Shown here piece after piece: positions 45,722 to 58,600 of a stretch of DNA of 64,000 nucleotides. Source of the DNA: Acanthaster planci (taxonomy: Eukaryota > Echinodermata > Asteroidea > Valvatida > Acanthasteridae); NCBI RefSeq assembly GCF_001949145.1, contig NW_019091639.1, positions 228,137 to 292,136 on the forward strand, given 5' to 3'. The position numbers and the translations under genes were made by a program. The notes beneath the pieces were generated by a model. It was not told where the DNA came from and did no database searches. It saw only the letters and a program-made list of their open reading frames with translations. Each line of letters begins with the position of its first letter. Position 1 is the stretch's first letter.

Positions 45722-46772
45722 TCACGTATGTGCATTTCTACTTTCAAAAAACTTTCTTTGTGTCTCCAGCGCTTTGTAATACATGGCCACATCAGTACCA
45801 TCCACACACCGCACAACTCGTGCCCGTAGTACAGGCTGACCATTATCCAAGCTGTCCATTTCGCCCAGAATTTGAAAGACAGAGCTCACCCTCCCTCCAA
45901 ATGGCTCAACGAGACGTGTGTCAACAAGAAGTTGATGACTGCAGTGTCGTTCCACACTGCATACCACTGCCTGTCCCTTGATACAGTCATAGCTCACCAA
46001 CCTGAACTCAGAAATGCATATAAAGAGAAAGAAAATGTCGATGTCATCTACAGGTCAGGGTCAGAAACAAAAGCAACAGTACTTTTTATAGCTCCAAGTT
46101 TCAATGCAAGCATAGTGTCCTATTTTAAAACTCAAATGTCTTTGTACTTTGTGAATTCAGCTCACAAACCTGATGGGGAACTCTCGGTTTCACATGCCAA
46201 TGATAGAGTGTTGCCCCATGCTTGTTCACTAATGACACCCTTGTTTTGAAGGAAATTGAATTTAAATTCTCAAAACCCAACATGTTTAAGTGCCATGAAA
46301 CCCATGTCCCTGGCAACTTTTGCTCATATTATGCTGGACATTATGCACAGCACTACAGTACGTGTACATCCATCAATAGAGTACACATTGTCATTGGGGC
46401 CCACTCCATGGAGAAAGAAAAATCTGTTTTCCTTCCTCCATGCCCACTCTAAATAATAAATAAAATTTAAAGAGGAACTCACAAAAACAGTAAAATAGTT
46501 GCTGAAACTAGTGAAAGGGTGGAAAATGTACACTTCTTAAATTATTATCCTCCCACGAATTTATCTCTCTGTGTTCACGTTGTATTTGTTCCCCTCACCA
46601 CATAAAATAAGCGGGGATGCCCATGCAATGCCTAGCATGCACTGCACGTTCCAAATACGAAGGCCTACCTCGCCATAACTCGAACATGTTGTCCACGGTA
46701 GACCTCAGACAATGTGTCTGTCAGCTCACTAAGTTTGACTATCTTCCCACTTTGAGGGAGATTCCATGCCAT
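45722..46772 (-). CDS. TEN1: TEN1, subunit of the CST telomere-capping complex
   Basis: Two minus-strand exons: 46772-46669 (donor GTAGGC) and 46001-45722 (acceptor GAGTTCAG, stop TGA). They join in phase (AG|G, Arg35) to 127 residues; human TEN1 has 123. The protein is a single small OB-fold. It starts MAWNLPQSGKIVKLSEL, then VMARLVSYDCIKGQA (33-46), LVEPF (65-69), FQILGEMDS and LRARVVRCVDGTD (about 92-104), which align along the whole length with human TEN1, including the exact LVEPF block. With CTC1 and STN1 it binds single-stranded DNA at telomeres and aids fill-in synthesis by DNA polymerase alpha-primase. The start is chosen because the ATG opens the conserved N-terminus just before the good donor. 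It sits head-to-head with HYOU1, about 0.9 kb apart. Confidence 0.9.
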
Positions 46773-47530
46773 GTCTCGACAGAAAGATTTAAAAACTGCC
46801 TTTTTGCACTCGAAATGTTACACGTAAATTAATATCAAGTTCGCGCGATTGTTTACAAGGTGACTGGCAATTTTTGCTCTATAGATGGCGCCATACATAT
46901 TTTACAACCCGTAGCGCTAGCGGGGTGCCGTCTTAAATTGTAATTAATTTTATTAAGCTGTAGGCGGTATGAATTTATATGTAATTTTAATCAACTAAAA
47001 AGAATTGGAAGGAGTGGATAAGCATAATAGCTAATCATCTATAGCTCAAATCTCAGTCACAGCATGAAACAAGATATTTAAGCCCTCAAATCAATAAAGT
47101 GGGTAACAGATAATTATGTCTATATGCCCATATTCGATGTTTTTTGTTGAATATTTCAATTTTTCCCAGAATTTTATCGTGGATACTTTAATTAGGCATT
47201 GAGAAAGGTTCTTGCTCTTTGGTTTGATGATGCGCTAGCGCTATGAAACACTTTCCCATAAACCCTTTGACTCGGCCCGCCCACTCAACAAGACAAATCG
47301 ATCACCATGTGCGAGCCAAAAACAAAACAAAACAACCATGGGTGACTTCTGGAATAGCAGTTTTGAATTTTAGCTTTCCATCGATCCTCTTAATTGCTTC
47401 AGAATGATGAAATCACTGTTTCCCCCATTAAAAATACACCTGAAATACACTATTCATCAAATAACCAAATAACACGTGTACAACTCACAGCACTCGTGCA
47501 AGGAATTGCGTGATGAATAAACATGACTCG
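46773..47530. promoter_or_regulatory. Intergenic region between divergent TEN1 and HYOU1
   Basis: It separates two genes transcribed away from each other. A GATGGCGCCATA palindrome (about 46883-46894), a CGCTAGCG word and CACGTG (about 47473) are visible. No coding sequence is seen. A shared promoter is possible but the spacing is longer than in typical bidirectional promoters. Confidence 0.35.
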
Positions 47531-47538
47531 CGCTTTGA

Positions 47539-47557
47539 CCAATGGTGAGTCGCCACA
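47539..47557 (+). promoter_or_regulatory. ER-stress response element (ERSE) for HYOU1
   Basis: CCAAT, exactly nine bases, then CCACA. The published ERSE is CCAAT-N9-CCACG, so spacing is perfect and only the last base differs. It lies about 130-150 bp before the inferred first splice donor of HYOU1. In vertebrates NF-Y and ATF6 use this site to induce ER chaperones. Confidence 0.6.
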
Positions 47558-47574
47558 TTCAGGTCATTGATGAT

Positions 47575-47584
47575 CACTTCCGGG
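47575..47584 (+). promoter_or_regulatory. ETS/GABP-type site near HYOU1 start
   Basis: The sequence CACTTCCGGG is a common site near start points of TATA-less housekeeping promoters. It lies 18 bp past the ERSE. Confidence 0.45.
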
Positions 47585-47589
47585 TCATC

Positions 47590-47690
47590 CAATGTACACG
47601 TTTTCCTTGAACATGTGTTTTTGAGGCCGGCGTTTGCCGAATACGGAACAGAATTCTGCTGTGCGTTTATAGTGCATGTTGCCGTCACAG
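47590..47690 (+). other. HYOU1: Noncoding first exon of HYOU1 (5' end uncertain)
   Basis: The sequence ends GCCGTCACAG followed by GTGAGT, a strong donor at 47691. The first coding exon has its own acceptor (TTGCTTAG ending at 49677), 16 bp before the ATG, so an upstream noncoding exon is required. This is the best candidate downstream of the ERSE and ETS sites. Only the donor side is supported; the 5' limit is a guess. Confidence 0.5.
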
Positions 47691-48314
47691 GTGAGTTTTT
47701 CCTGTTTCTAACCGCTGAAGGAAAATTTCCCGTCAGTATGTATATAAAATAGGTTGAGTGGAAAGAGCTTTGGGAATGATGTTGGAGTGTTTTAGATGGT
47801 TGAAATAGGCAAACGCAAAATGCTGTTTGGCCATCGTCATCAGGCCATTGTGACAAAGCTAGTCACTGGTTATTGCATACATGTATGTAGGCCTAGGCCT
47901 AAGTTATGATAAAATTTCTGCTGGAAGTATAGGTTCCTTTTGGTTAGTGTGTTACTTTCATGACCAGACGACCGTAGTGTTAAGACAGGCCTAGGCCTAA
48001 ACACTATTTCTACCTCCATGGCCTAAATTAGACAATTTCTACCATCATGATAAGACAGCAATCAATGCATAGCTAAGTCTTAGCTACAGCGAACATGACA
48101 AATTTATGAACAAGTTGTTTCTGCCTTAAAATGGATTTGCAAGTGAACATTTAAGCTTAAGTAGCTAGGCCCTACACCTGAGTTTGTCTTGTTTGTTTTA
48201 AGTCAGTGGCTGTTCTCTGATTCACTTACTCATTTCCAGATATCGTTTCGATAAATGGCTTATAGCTTTCCAAGTTGCATGGTACATGTATTGCTGATGT
48301 CTACAGGTCTTACT

Positions 48315-48880
48315 CCCAGAACTGTGGGGTAGGGCTGTGCCGAATATTCAAAGAACCAAATATTTGATTGTTTGTCTAATATTTGAATATTATTTTTTGA
48401 ATCAGAATATTCGAATGCAGAATTCATGAAAAAGGAAGAAACATTTTCTTTTGTTTTAAGTAAGAAAAATTACACTTTGGAGGCTTGTTTCAAGCAGATT
48501 CAGATGAAAAGCATTAGAAATCTTACGATTAAAAAAGTAAATTATTCATTAAACAATTTATAAGGAATAGAAATTTTCAACAGGGCAAGAAGTCTTGTTA
48601 ATCTTTTAAATCTTGCTAAATCATGGCTAGAGATACTCCTAGATGTGAGAAGCTAGTATACTGATCATTATGTTCAATTGTGTGTGTTATTGCTTCTGAT
48701 TTTGTATATGGTTCGTTCAACAATCTGCCAGTCAGCACGACCGAATATTTGGATATTCAATCAAATTGAAGGTCGAATTTTCTAATTGTGAATGATCCGA
48801 ATTGACCCAGCTCTACTGTGGGGTCCGACGTCTGCCCCACTTGTGGGAGTTGGGCGGACGTCGGACCCCACAGTTCTGGG
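48315..48880. repeat. Palindrome (29-bp arms) split by a hAT-like insertion
   Basis: The right arm 48852-48880 (GGGCGGACGTC...TTCTGGG) is complementary to the left arm. The left arm is now in two parts: 48315-48329 (CCCAGAACTGTGGGG) and 48824-48837 (TCCGACGTCTGCCC). Arms differ by one base, with a 14-base loop. The inserted element at 48330-48815 and its 8-bp duplication explain the split. Confidence 0.8.
48330..48815 (+). mobile_element. hAT-like non-autonomous element with 8-bp target duplication
   Basis: The left end is TAGGGCTGTGCCGAATATTC. The right end, read on the other strand, is TAGAGCTGGGTCAATTCGGA. The 8-bp direct repeat CTGTGGGG flanks both sides (48322-48329 and 48816-48823), as expected for hAT transposition. 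It is 486 bp with no transposase frame. A truncated relative lies at 40156. It lies in HYOU1 intron 1. Confidence 0.85.
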
Positions 48881-49693
48881 GTATACAGGTCTAACCGTGC
48901 ATGGCCCCTAACCCTGCCAGATGCAGCACAGTGCACCAAGTGAAAAGTTTGATGCACTTTGATGCACTTGGCAATCAACAGCAGTGGCACACACTGGCTA
49001 TGTTGAGACAATGGCAGCTAGTCCTATTGAACAATGCCACTGTTGGATAGTGTGGTAACTGGCAACCACAGACCCCCAGGCTGTTTGGCCTTGGGGAGAG
49101 TAGAACTGGTGGATCTTGTTACACTGGGCAGGCAAGCCACTTTGGCAAATGATGCAGACTGAGGTGTCTGGCAGGGTTTCTAGCCAAAGTAGGCAGGGTG
49201 TAGAGTGCTATTCAGAAAGAGTTCCATGCACGAACCTGACAAACTTCACTGGACACTCTGTGCATAAACCCTACGAGACTGCTATGAAAAATCCTAAATA
49301 GGGCCTAAATGGTTGATGTACAATAGAAAGATTCAAACAATACTTGCTGTACACACGGATCATCCATGTACCTTATCCACTCCTCATAACTTGTGAAGTG
49401 ATAATGAACATGGTACAAGGCAAACAGTGGTCCGATTTGGATTTCACTGGTTGTGATAACCTGTACCACTTTATGTTGATTTTACACTGTTCAAAGTAAA
49501 TAAATATTGAAATAAAAATAAATAAATGAAACACAAAGTTGCCTTGCCACATAATGTCTTTATCCAAGCTTTCAGTTTCACTCCTAAGCATACATGCATA
49601 CAGTACTGTAGTTACAGGATGTCAATTTTCTCGAAATTTCATTCGCAAATTCTTGCATATCTTTTCTTGTTGCTTAGAATTCAAAGAAAGAGC

Positions 49694-52600
49694 ATGTCAA
49701 GAATGCAGTTCAGAGTACGCCTCCTGTCATTGGCTGTAGCCATCTTGGTGGCGGCCAATCACATTCCAGGCTCCGCCTCTTTAGCTGTGATGTCAGTAGA
49801 TCTCAGCTCTGAGTGGCTAAAGATTGCCCTGGTCAAGGTTGGTTGTGAATAATGCGTCGTGTTATTTCTCTTTAGTAATGAACTTTTTCATTATTTTTAG
49901 ATAAAGAGCAGTTATATCTTGTGTGATTAAAATCTGATGCCACAAAAGCAGAATTAAACTTCTTTTCAAATTTGTGAAAACTCATAGTTTGGGTGAATCA
50001 TTCACAAAACACAAAGAACTTTGCATAAAAAGTCCATTGTTTCCAAAATATCTTCATTAATATTCACTGAATGTTTTTTATATTCGTCTTTTCTTGTTGC
50101 ACAGCCGGGTGTTCCCATGGAAATTATTCTCAACAAGTAAGTAGCTTTTGTTTTTGGTTTTTTTGCTTGAAAAGATTTTTAATCACAACATAAGCAGACA
50201 AATTGATTGTAAATGTAGAAAGTAAACACGGCTGGTAAAACAGAAAGAGATGTACCTATGCATGTGCATGCGCATACTTGCATTAAACTGAAGAACAATT
50301 TGTGATTTTCTTTCAAATAAGAATTTGTCAGACTTTAAAAGGCCAAGGGTTTGAGGCATCCTGGAGGAGTCTTGATGTCTTTCCATATCCCATTTATGTT
50401 ATTTTTAAATGTATGTGAAAGTATAAAATAATTAAGCAACTTGGGCACTGTTTTTCAACCCAAGGCAACATTGGAATAAACCATCATACATGTATGCCCA
50501 AAATAAAGTTCATCTGGGTCATTCTGACACGCATGCAAAGTCATTCTGGTCATTCGGACATGCAGCGGGGTCGTTCAATTCATTTGGTTACATGTGCAAG
50601 GTCTGCCCTTTCGTGTGGACTTGTGTGCATGCTTTGTACCTGTGGGGCTTAAAGGGGATGTCCAAATTATGTGGCTGTGACTTAATATTGCACACAACTC
50701 TATGATAGCCACTGCCATTGACTCGTGCGGAATTTTAAGTCCCAGCCCAGTAATCACGAAACAGCTTAACAGCTGCTGGATTCCAACCCCTGACCTCCAA
50801 GTTCAATAGTTACACAACCTAACCCCATGCTACACACTTCTGTCAAGAAAGTGTTTTCCTGGGCTCGTGGTCTTACCCAAAGTGGAAGAAGATCAGCAAG
50901 TAACAGGGTTGAACAATAAATTTGTTTGTGAAATTAACTTTTACTTTGTCCTTTTGCAGAGAATCGCGTCGGAAAACACCGGTTATGGTGTCCATCCGGA
51001 ACGGTGAAGTCCAGTTTGGTGATGCTGCCCTTGCTGTGGTGAGAATTTTACAGTTTTTCTTCATTTATTTGTTTGAGTTTACTAATCCCCTTGGCCTTTT
51101 TACTAGGAACCATCCTCAATCCTCCACAATCCTCCGATTTTTTACATGAGAAAATTGCATTCAGGCTCAATCCTCCAAATCCCCCAAATTTCTTTATTTG
51201 GAGGTGTGCCTACTGCGTCAGTTCTTCAAAATCCTCCGGCAATTCCTGTCATTATGTTGAGGCAGTGCGAATGGCATTCTTGAGCTGTGAGGTTGATTCA
51301 AAAGAAATATCTAGCTGAATTTGTGCATGACTGAGCAAAAACAACAAAAGGTCTAACCCACGACCTTCATGAATGGGGTCCTTTGCAATCAGCCATGCAC
51401 TTTGCAATTCACAGTCAATCCTCCAAAATCCTCTAAATCCACCAAAAGGAACTTGGAGGACTGAGGAGGGTTAGGGTTACAGTGAAGCAGTTTAACACTC
51501 GTTAACTTACACCTGATCATCAGATCATAAAACCAGTAAATCTTCATTTACAAACAGTATTGTGTTTTATTTGGGATTCTTTAACTTTTTGTCACCTGTT
51601 AACCACTTGTTGCCGCGTGCTTTTAAAAATGCGCTCACATACGGGGTATTTTCAGTTTTCAAAATTCTTGAAAAAATTCATCATTTCATTTGATGGACGT
51701 TTACACCCACACGGATGACTGTTTGGTGGGTTCTCTAAGCTGACAGGCAGCCTTCACTGACTCCTGAGCATTTCAGCCAGGCCTGCCGCCCAGTAAAGAG
51801 AGCCCAGAATTGTGAGGTATTGCATAATTTCATTTAGCATACAGCAGTGCTGTGTCGCTCATCAATGGGGCCCCGGAACACTTTTGTTCACGGTGCTAAT
51901 CCGCCGGCCTGCTATGCCCAAAAGCGTGGTAGACAGTGACGGATTACATGTACCTTCGAAAAATGCTAGCCAAAAATGATGGCAATTCCCAGCAGCAGGT
52001 CTTTTGTTCCAAGTACGGTCGTTTGTTACACAAACCAGTCCTCTTTGTCCAATTTCGGGCAGCCGGGCTCTGCGTATAAACCCATGTTGTTCCAAATGGG
52101 GTTCCCTGGCAGCAAGTGGTTAAACACTCACACCAAACATCAAGCTGTTTAAAATTTTGTCCAAAATGTTTCTTGGTTCTAATCATATTTTAAAACCATG
52201 CATCCAGGTCTAATCCTAATCAAAGGTAATTTCAAACACAAAGTATGGGAATTTCAAGTTTTTGTGACAAATCTTCTCTTGAATGTTTTGTTTCAGGGAA
52301 CTAAATATCCCCAAAATGCCTACTTCTACATGCAACACATCTTAGCAAAAAAATTAGACAGTCCAGCTGTGAAGAACTACCTCAAAAGATTTCCTTATGT
52401 CAAGCTGGGCGAAGACGAAGAACGAGGTATGATGTCTTATACAAAGAGACAGCAGCACTCATGAAAATACTATCAGACAGGCAAACCTGGCCAATTTTGT
52501 ATTCTCTTATCAATTAAACTTCAATGCTCAGTTCTGATTGGTCAATATGCCATGGGTTGTATCGCACACTGCATAATATTTGCACAGCTCCTAGGCTAAG

Positions 52601-55600
52601 AGGATTGTATTTCCTTTATGAAATGATTTAAATCTACACAATGCAATGTGAATTCAGAAGTGGAGCATGTGCATCAAGTTGGGTTGAACATAAATTTGTC
52701 GTTCCTCCTACTTACACTTGTGAAAAAACAGAACAGTAGGGACTTTGTTGCCTATACAGGATGATTTATGTAACTAGTTGCATACAGTCCATGTATATCA
52801 GACGTTTCAATGCTACTGCAGACTTCATTTTGCAATCAGTGCTAGTCAGAATAGGTGGATTTGAAAGTCTTTGCCTTGTTTTTTCCAGGCACCGTTTACT
52901 TCGAGAGTGGCGAAGAGAGATACTATCCTGAGGAATTACTCTCCATTGTCCTCAACAAGTCCAGGGCCCTAGCAGAGGAATTTGCCGGTAAGTTATACTT
53001 TGTTCACATTTTTGCTTCAATTATGATAGCCCTTGAATATGATTGGATCCTGTTACGAGGTTGATTAGAATTCATTTCAAGTCTTCATGCGATCTGATTG
53101 TGTTGTTGTGGTTCATGTAACAGGGCTTGTCACAAACTTTGAAAATTCACTAAAGATGAAGTCATTTCAATACTTTGCTATATACATGTGTAATGCTGTA
53201 AACCAAAAGTTTAAAAATAGCAAAGTAATTTCTACTTTGAAATGGCATGCTTCGTATCGCAGTTGTCGAATCTTGAACAATTTATTTATTGGTGACAGAC
53301 ATAATAGCAAATCATTTTTAAGAAAGTGAGATTTTAATGCAACATGGAAATGCTTGCTATTCTGCCCGTTTTCCTCGGATGCTTAGGAAATCAAACCTCA
53401 AGCCCTTGTAAAAAAAAGTCTGAACCTTAACTTGGCAGGAATTTTTCTGAAAAACTTTCTCGGATCCCCACATCATGTCTTCCCATTCAAGACACTTGAA
53501 GACAGTTTAACGAAGCTGGTGCAAGGTTGTATCCAAACCTTGTGTCTAGAGCTAGGTCTTGGTCTTTACCCATTGCTTATACATGCACAGAAGTTGACCA
53601 CAGACATATTCGTAGCTCTGAAAGCCCATTTTTGGCATGTCTTGACAGGGCTGTACATTCCTGAAGCCGTCAAAATGTGTTGAAGTTCAGACTGATTTCG
53701 GCAGATTTAGAATGAAGTTTCACTTCTCTTTGTAATAGATACTGCAACCTATTTTGCTAGGAGATTATTGTGAATTTTTTTAAAAACAATTCTCTGATTC
53801 AGAGCAAAAAATCAAGGAAATCGTCATCACGGTCCCGCCATTCTTTAACCAAGCCGAGAGGGAATCGGTGATGTATGCGGCCGAATTGGCAGATCTGAAA
53901 GTACTTCAACTTATCAATGACAACGCTGCAGGTAGGCACATCATTCATAGATAAGCAAAGGCAGTCTCACGGGGCTTCTAAAAGTGGTTGGTCCTCTGAC
54001 AAAACCCTCCGTTTAACACAGCAAACAACACACAAACTCTGTAAACTTTGTTTGCAGTAGTGATAGAACGGTAAAAATCAGTCATGTGCACGCTTACCTT
54101 GGCCTTCAAGTGTTAACGACTTTACAGTTTACAACACTTTTACTATAACTGTTCAATTCTTGCCTTCCAACTTGCAAAATGGCACTGCTATGGTTGTGCA
54201 ACCTTTCTCCGATGCACTTGGTTGCATCTAAAGAGTTACAGTCTGTGTGATAGTTGGTACCTTTCACACCTCCCAACCTTTCTGTGTTGTCGATCCACTT
54301 TTTTGCATCATAGCTACATAATTTTTCTGTCACTGTCAAATTTTTTTTATCTTAAAGTTAAACTTTTCAGTTACGGTACAGTTGCTCAAGTTTTTAATTT
54401 ATACAGCTTGATGTTAGTTTCTCAACCCTATTTTCACAACTTCTGTTATAGTTGTGTAACTTTCTGGCCAATCTTCAATAATTTAAGCCTCTTTGTGGTG
54501 AAGTATTGATTTGTAGATTGATACACTTTGTTCTTTGCTTGAAGGAGATAATGTCTCTTCGAACCAGATAGCTTTTATACTACATAAAGGAAGTCTGCTT
54601 TACTTATACATGTATCAAGAAACCAAGTCAAATGTTGTGCTTGATGCAAATCACAGCTGGACTAGACCTGGATTAGATCCGAGTACCAACTGAAACACAT
54701 CTGAGAAACGACAACGTACAGTCTGCCCAAATGCTCACAGCACCAATCACTTTGAGACATAATCAGATTTGTAGTAACTTCAGTCACAGTTAATCAAATG
54801 TTTCTTTTCAGTGGCTCTCAACTATGGTGTGTTCCGCCGCAATGATTTCAACACCACCGTCACTAACGTCATGTTCTTTGACATGGGTGCTGGCAGTACC
54901 ACGGCAACCGTCGTTAGTTACCAGGTCGTCAAGACAAAAGAGAAGGGCATTAGTGAGACCAACCCTCACCTGTTTGTCAAGGGAGTCGGGTAAGTAAGAT
55001 GTCTTCCGTCAAGCACGCCATGCAAACCCCCTCTTTTAGTGGATTCTGTCTTACAAGATCTCTTTAATCAATCCAGGCTAAATACAACAGAAGACACCAA
55101 TATGTTCTGTTGCATTTTTAGCTGTTGCAGAGTACACTGTGTGACTTGATAATGCCCAGGGTGATGTTTATGTGGCACACAGCGCAATGCCACAAACTGA
55201 ACTGTTGCATTGTGTTGTATTCAGCATGGTTCCTATTTCAGTTGTGTTGCATTTTGCAGCAATGAACAGGGTTCTCCTTTTCAGCTGTGATGCATTCCGT
55301 TGCATGCAGGAAAAATGTGTTTTCAGCTGTGATGCATTCCATTGCATCCTGCAAAATTGTCATTTTCAGGTGTGATGCATTCCGTTGCATCCAGCAAAAT
55401 TGTCATTTTCAGCTGTGATGCATTCCGTTGCATCCAGCAAAATTGTCATTTTCAGGTGTGATGCATTCCGTTGCATCCAGCAAAATTGTCATTTTCAGGT
55501 GTGATGCATTCCGTTGCATCCAGCAAAATTGTCATTTTCAGCTGTGATGCATTCCGTTGCATCCAGCAAAATTGTATTTTTCAGCTGTGATGCATTCAGC

Positions 55601-58600
55601 AGGGTTCTTATTTTCAACTATGCTGCTTTCTTCTCAGAGCTGGCTCTAGCAACTTGTGACTCACTTTCAAAGAACGGGTCACATTTGTGGTTGCAGTGAA
55701 TAAAATTCAAGAAAGAGGGTTTTCCTTCTGATGACAAGTTGTAAAGGTGTAGAAAGGGCAACTTGTAAATTTTGGATGCACCATTGATGGAGGGGATGCT
55801 TTGTTGTGTATTCTCTCTCAGGTTTGACCGCACTCTTGGTGGACTTGAGATTGATCTGCGACTCCGAGACCACCTGGCCAAGAAATTCAACGAAGCTGGT
55901 AAGACCAAGAAGAATGTCTTTGAGAACCCCCGAGCCATGGCCAAACTCTTCAAGGAGGCCAACCGCGTCAAGAAAGTGCTGAGTGCAAACGTGGATCACT
56001 TTGCACAGGTAAGTGAACAGAATCACAATCAGATTGGGTCACCTTTGAACCTGACTGAATCTAGCCATTAAGTCTGTTTCTAGCCACTGTGACTTACGAG
56101 GTCAATGTTTATCTCCAGTTGCCTTGGTATGAAACACCTGAGCATATGTCTCCCCCCCCTGATGGGATGCCAGTCCATCGCAGGTTGCTTCCCAGCTTAT
56201 GCTGGTCCCCATTTATACTCCTGGGTGGAGAGAGGCAAGCAGGGGTGAAGTGGCTTGCCCATGGACATGGCCTATGGCCAGCAGTTGGATTTGAACCCCT
56301 AACCCCCTTTTGACGTCACAGTGTGTCCTTGTGTGCAGTTTATTGTCACATTCAATCTTTATGTTGTCATTTCAACAATGTTCAGCATTTCTGTCTTTAT
56401 GCTGGTGCAGATGTCTTTATTTGTGAAGCAAACGGTGTCTTTGATCTCACTTTAAAGGCATCAAAGTTCATTGTTTGATGACCTTTTATTCTCACTGTTT
56501 GGTCGACTCAGGTTGAGGGAGTTCTTGACGAAGTTGACCTTCGTGTGAAAGTTACGAGAGCTGAACTAGAAGAGATGTGTGGGGATTTGTTTGAGCGCAT
56601 CGCTGGGGTTGTGGAAATGGCATTGAAATCATCTGAGATGACCATGGTAGGTATGCACAGAGGGCACGAGTGCTGTAGTTGAGTACTTCATTCCTGAGTA
56701 TTGAGATTGCTCACTTACCACTCAAATCTGAGTTCTTTGCTGACCCAGTACAAGTGTAGATCTTTGAGTACAAGTTCTTATACTTCCGAGTAATGAGTAA
56801 TGAGTATGAACACTAACAGACTGGTGAGCACGTCTGCCAAGGTGCTCCCTTTTACCACTTTGCCAAACACTTGCCTTATGTCCGCAACTTCCGAAATCTT
56901 GCAATGAGAGATGTCACTTCTCAGATTTGGTTACCATTGATTATGTTGTTGATGTTATCGGTTATTTTGATTTGTCTTATTATAATGCGATTGTTTATTG
57001 GTTTGATATTGATCAGTTTCTTTCATTCTTTACTTTGTCTCTAAAATTACAACTTTAATTCATGCTTTCATTAGCACTTGCATTGTGGGACATTTGAGAA
57101 ATGTCGCCTTGGCCGTGTGATGAAGCTGTACATCTCCTTTAACATTGCACTGAGTTGAAACTTTTCTCTTTTGTCTGATGTTGTTGCAGGCTACACGCTG
57201 CTTATTTCATTTGCTGCCAATAGAAAGTTATTTTGACCTCTTTTGACATTTGATATTTAGATGTTACAAGCTAGATTTGCTTTTGATGTTCCTGGCTCGA
57301 TATTTCTGCCCCCAGGGTGAGATTGACAGTGTAATTCTCGTAGGAGGAGGCACCAGAGTTCCCAAAGTCCAAGAAAAACTCCTCCAAGTCACAAAGAAGT
57401 GAGTAGTTATCAGGAAACTCAAAGGAGTGTTAGAGGCATAAAGGTTACAGGCTGGATCAGATATGCGCTGTTGGAATAAGCAGGCAGATGATTTTTTTTT
57501 GGCCAAAACGAAATGATTTTGAGAGTAAGATGTTATGAATAGCTGATTTCAAAATAACATTGGGAACTTGGAACGCAAAGTCAAGGTAAATAGTGTCTGG
57601 ATATGACAAGAGTATTTTCCTGATATTTCTAAAATACTAACTTGCAGGAATATGTTTTACACTGATACTTGCACTAAAATTTGGAGAGATTTCCTGATAT
57701 TACAAGACATATTTTATGGGGTTTTGGTGTTGCAGGCCTATTTTAAAAAATAGCATTATTTGCAATCTGAAATGTATTTTTTTATATTTCAGGGGTGAGC
57801 TTGCCAAGAACATTAACGCTGATGAAGCAGCGGCCATGGGCGCCGTCTATCAAGCTGCTCACCTCAGCAAAGGATTCAAAGTTAAGAAGTTTGTCATCAG
57901 AGATGCTAACTTGTTCCCCATTCAGGTGAGCGAATGTTGACAAATTCGCTTAGCAATCAAGGCACTGGAGCAGGGCATTTATTAACAGTCTGGACATTTT
58001 TGCAGATGTGAGTGAGAAGTTGAAATACGCAACCTAACACTTTTTCAGCATCAGGTGAATAAGTCAAGTCAAAGTTTGGGGGACGAAAGTGATCAAGCAG
58101 AATGATTATGTACCCATCTGTTTAAAAACGCACCTACAATCACTTAACTAGCATCATCAGTCAGATATTTTGGTATTGATGTGCTCATCGCTTTCTTATC
58201 AGGCCTGAAAAAGATTCTCTGCGCTTTCCGAGAAATTGCTTTAAATGCAATGCGTCTTATGTGTAGGTGGAGTTTGAGCGTCACATGACTGATGATGATG
58301 GGTCAGAGGTCACCAGGGTGGTCAAGAGAACGTTGTTTGGCCGCAACAACCCTTTCCCACAGAAGAAGGTCATGACCTTCAACCGTCACATGACTGACTT
58401 CTCCTTCATCGTGGGCTACAAAGATCTGGAGAGTATCCTCCCTCCAGAAGATCTTGAGTAAGTGCAACTCATGATCTAGCACAGAAACTCGTTCTTGCCT
58501 ATTACTTTAAAAGTAGACATTCAGATGGGGGTTAAGTTTTCTTCTTTTGTCCCATTTGTTGTCACCAAAACTTTCTTTGCAGGTTTCCTTTGATCTGTGG

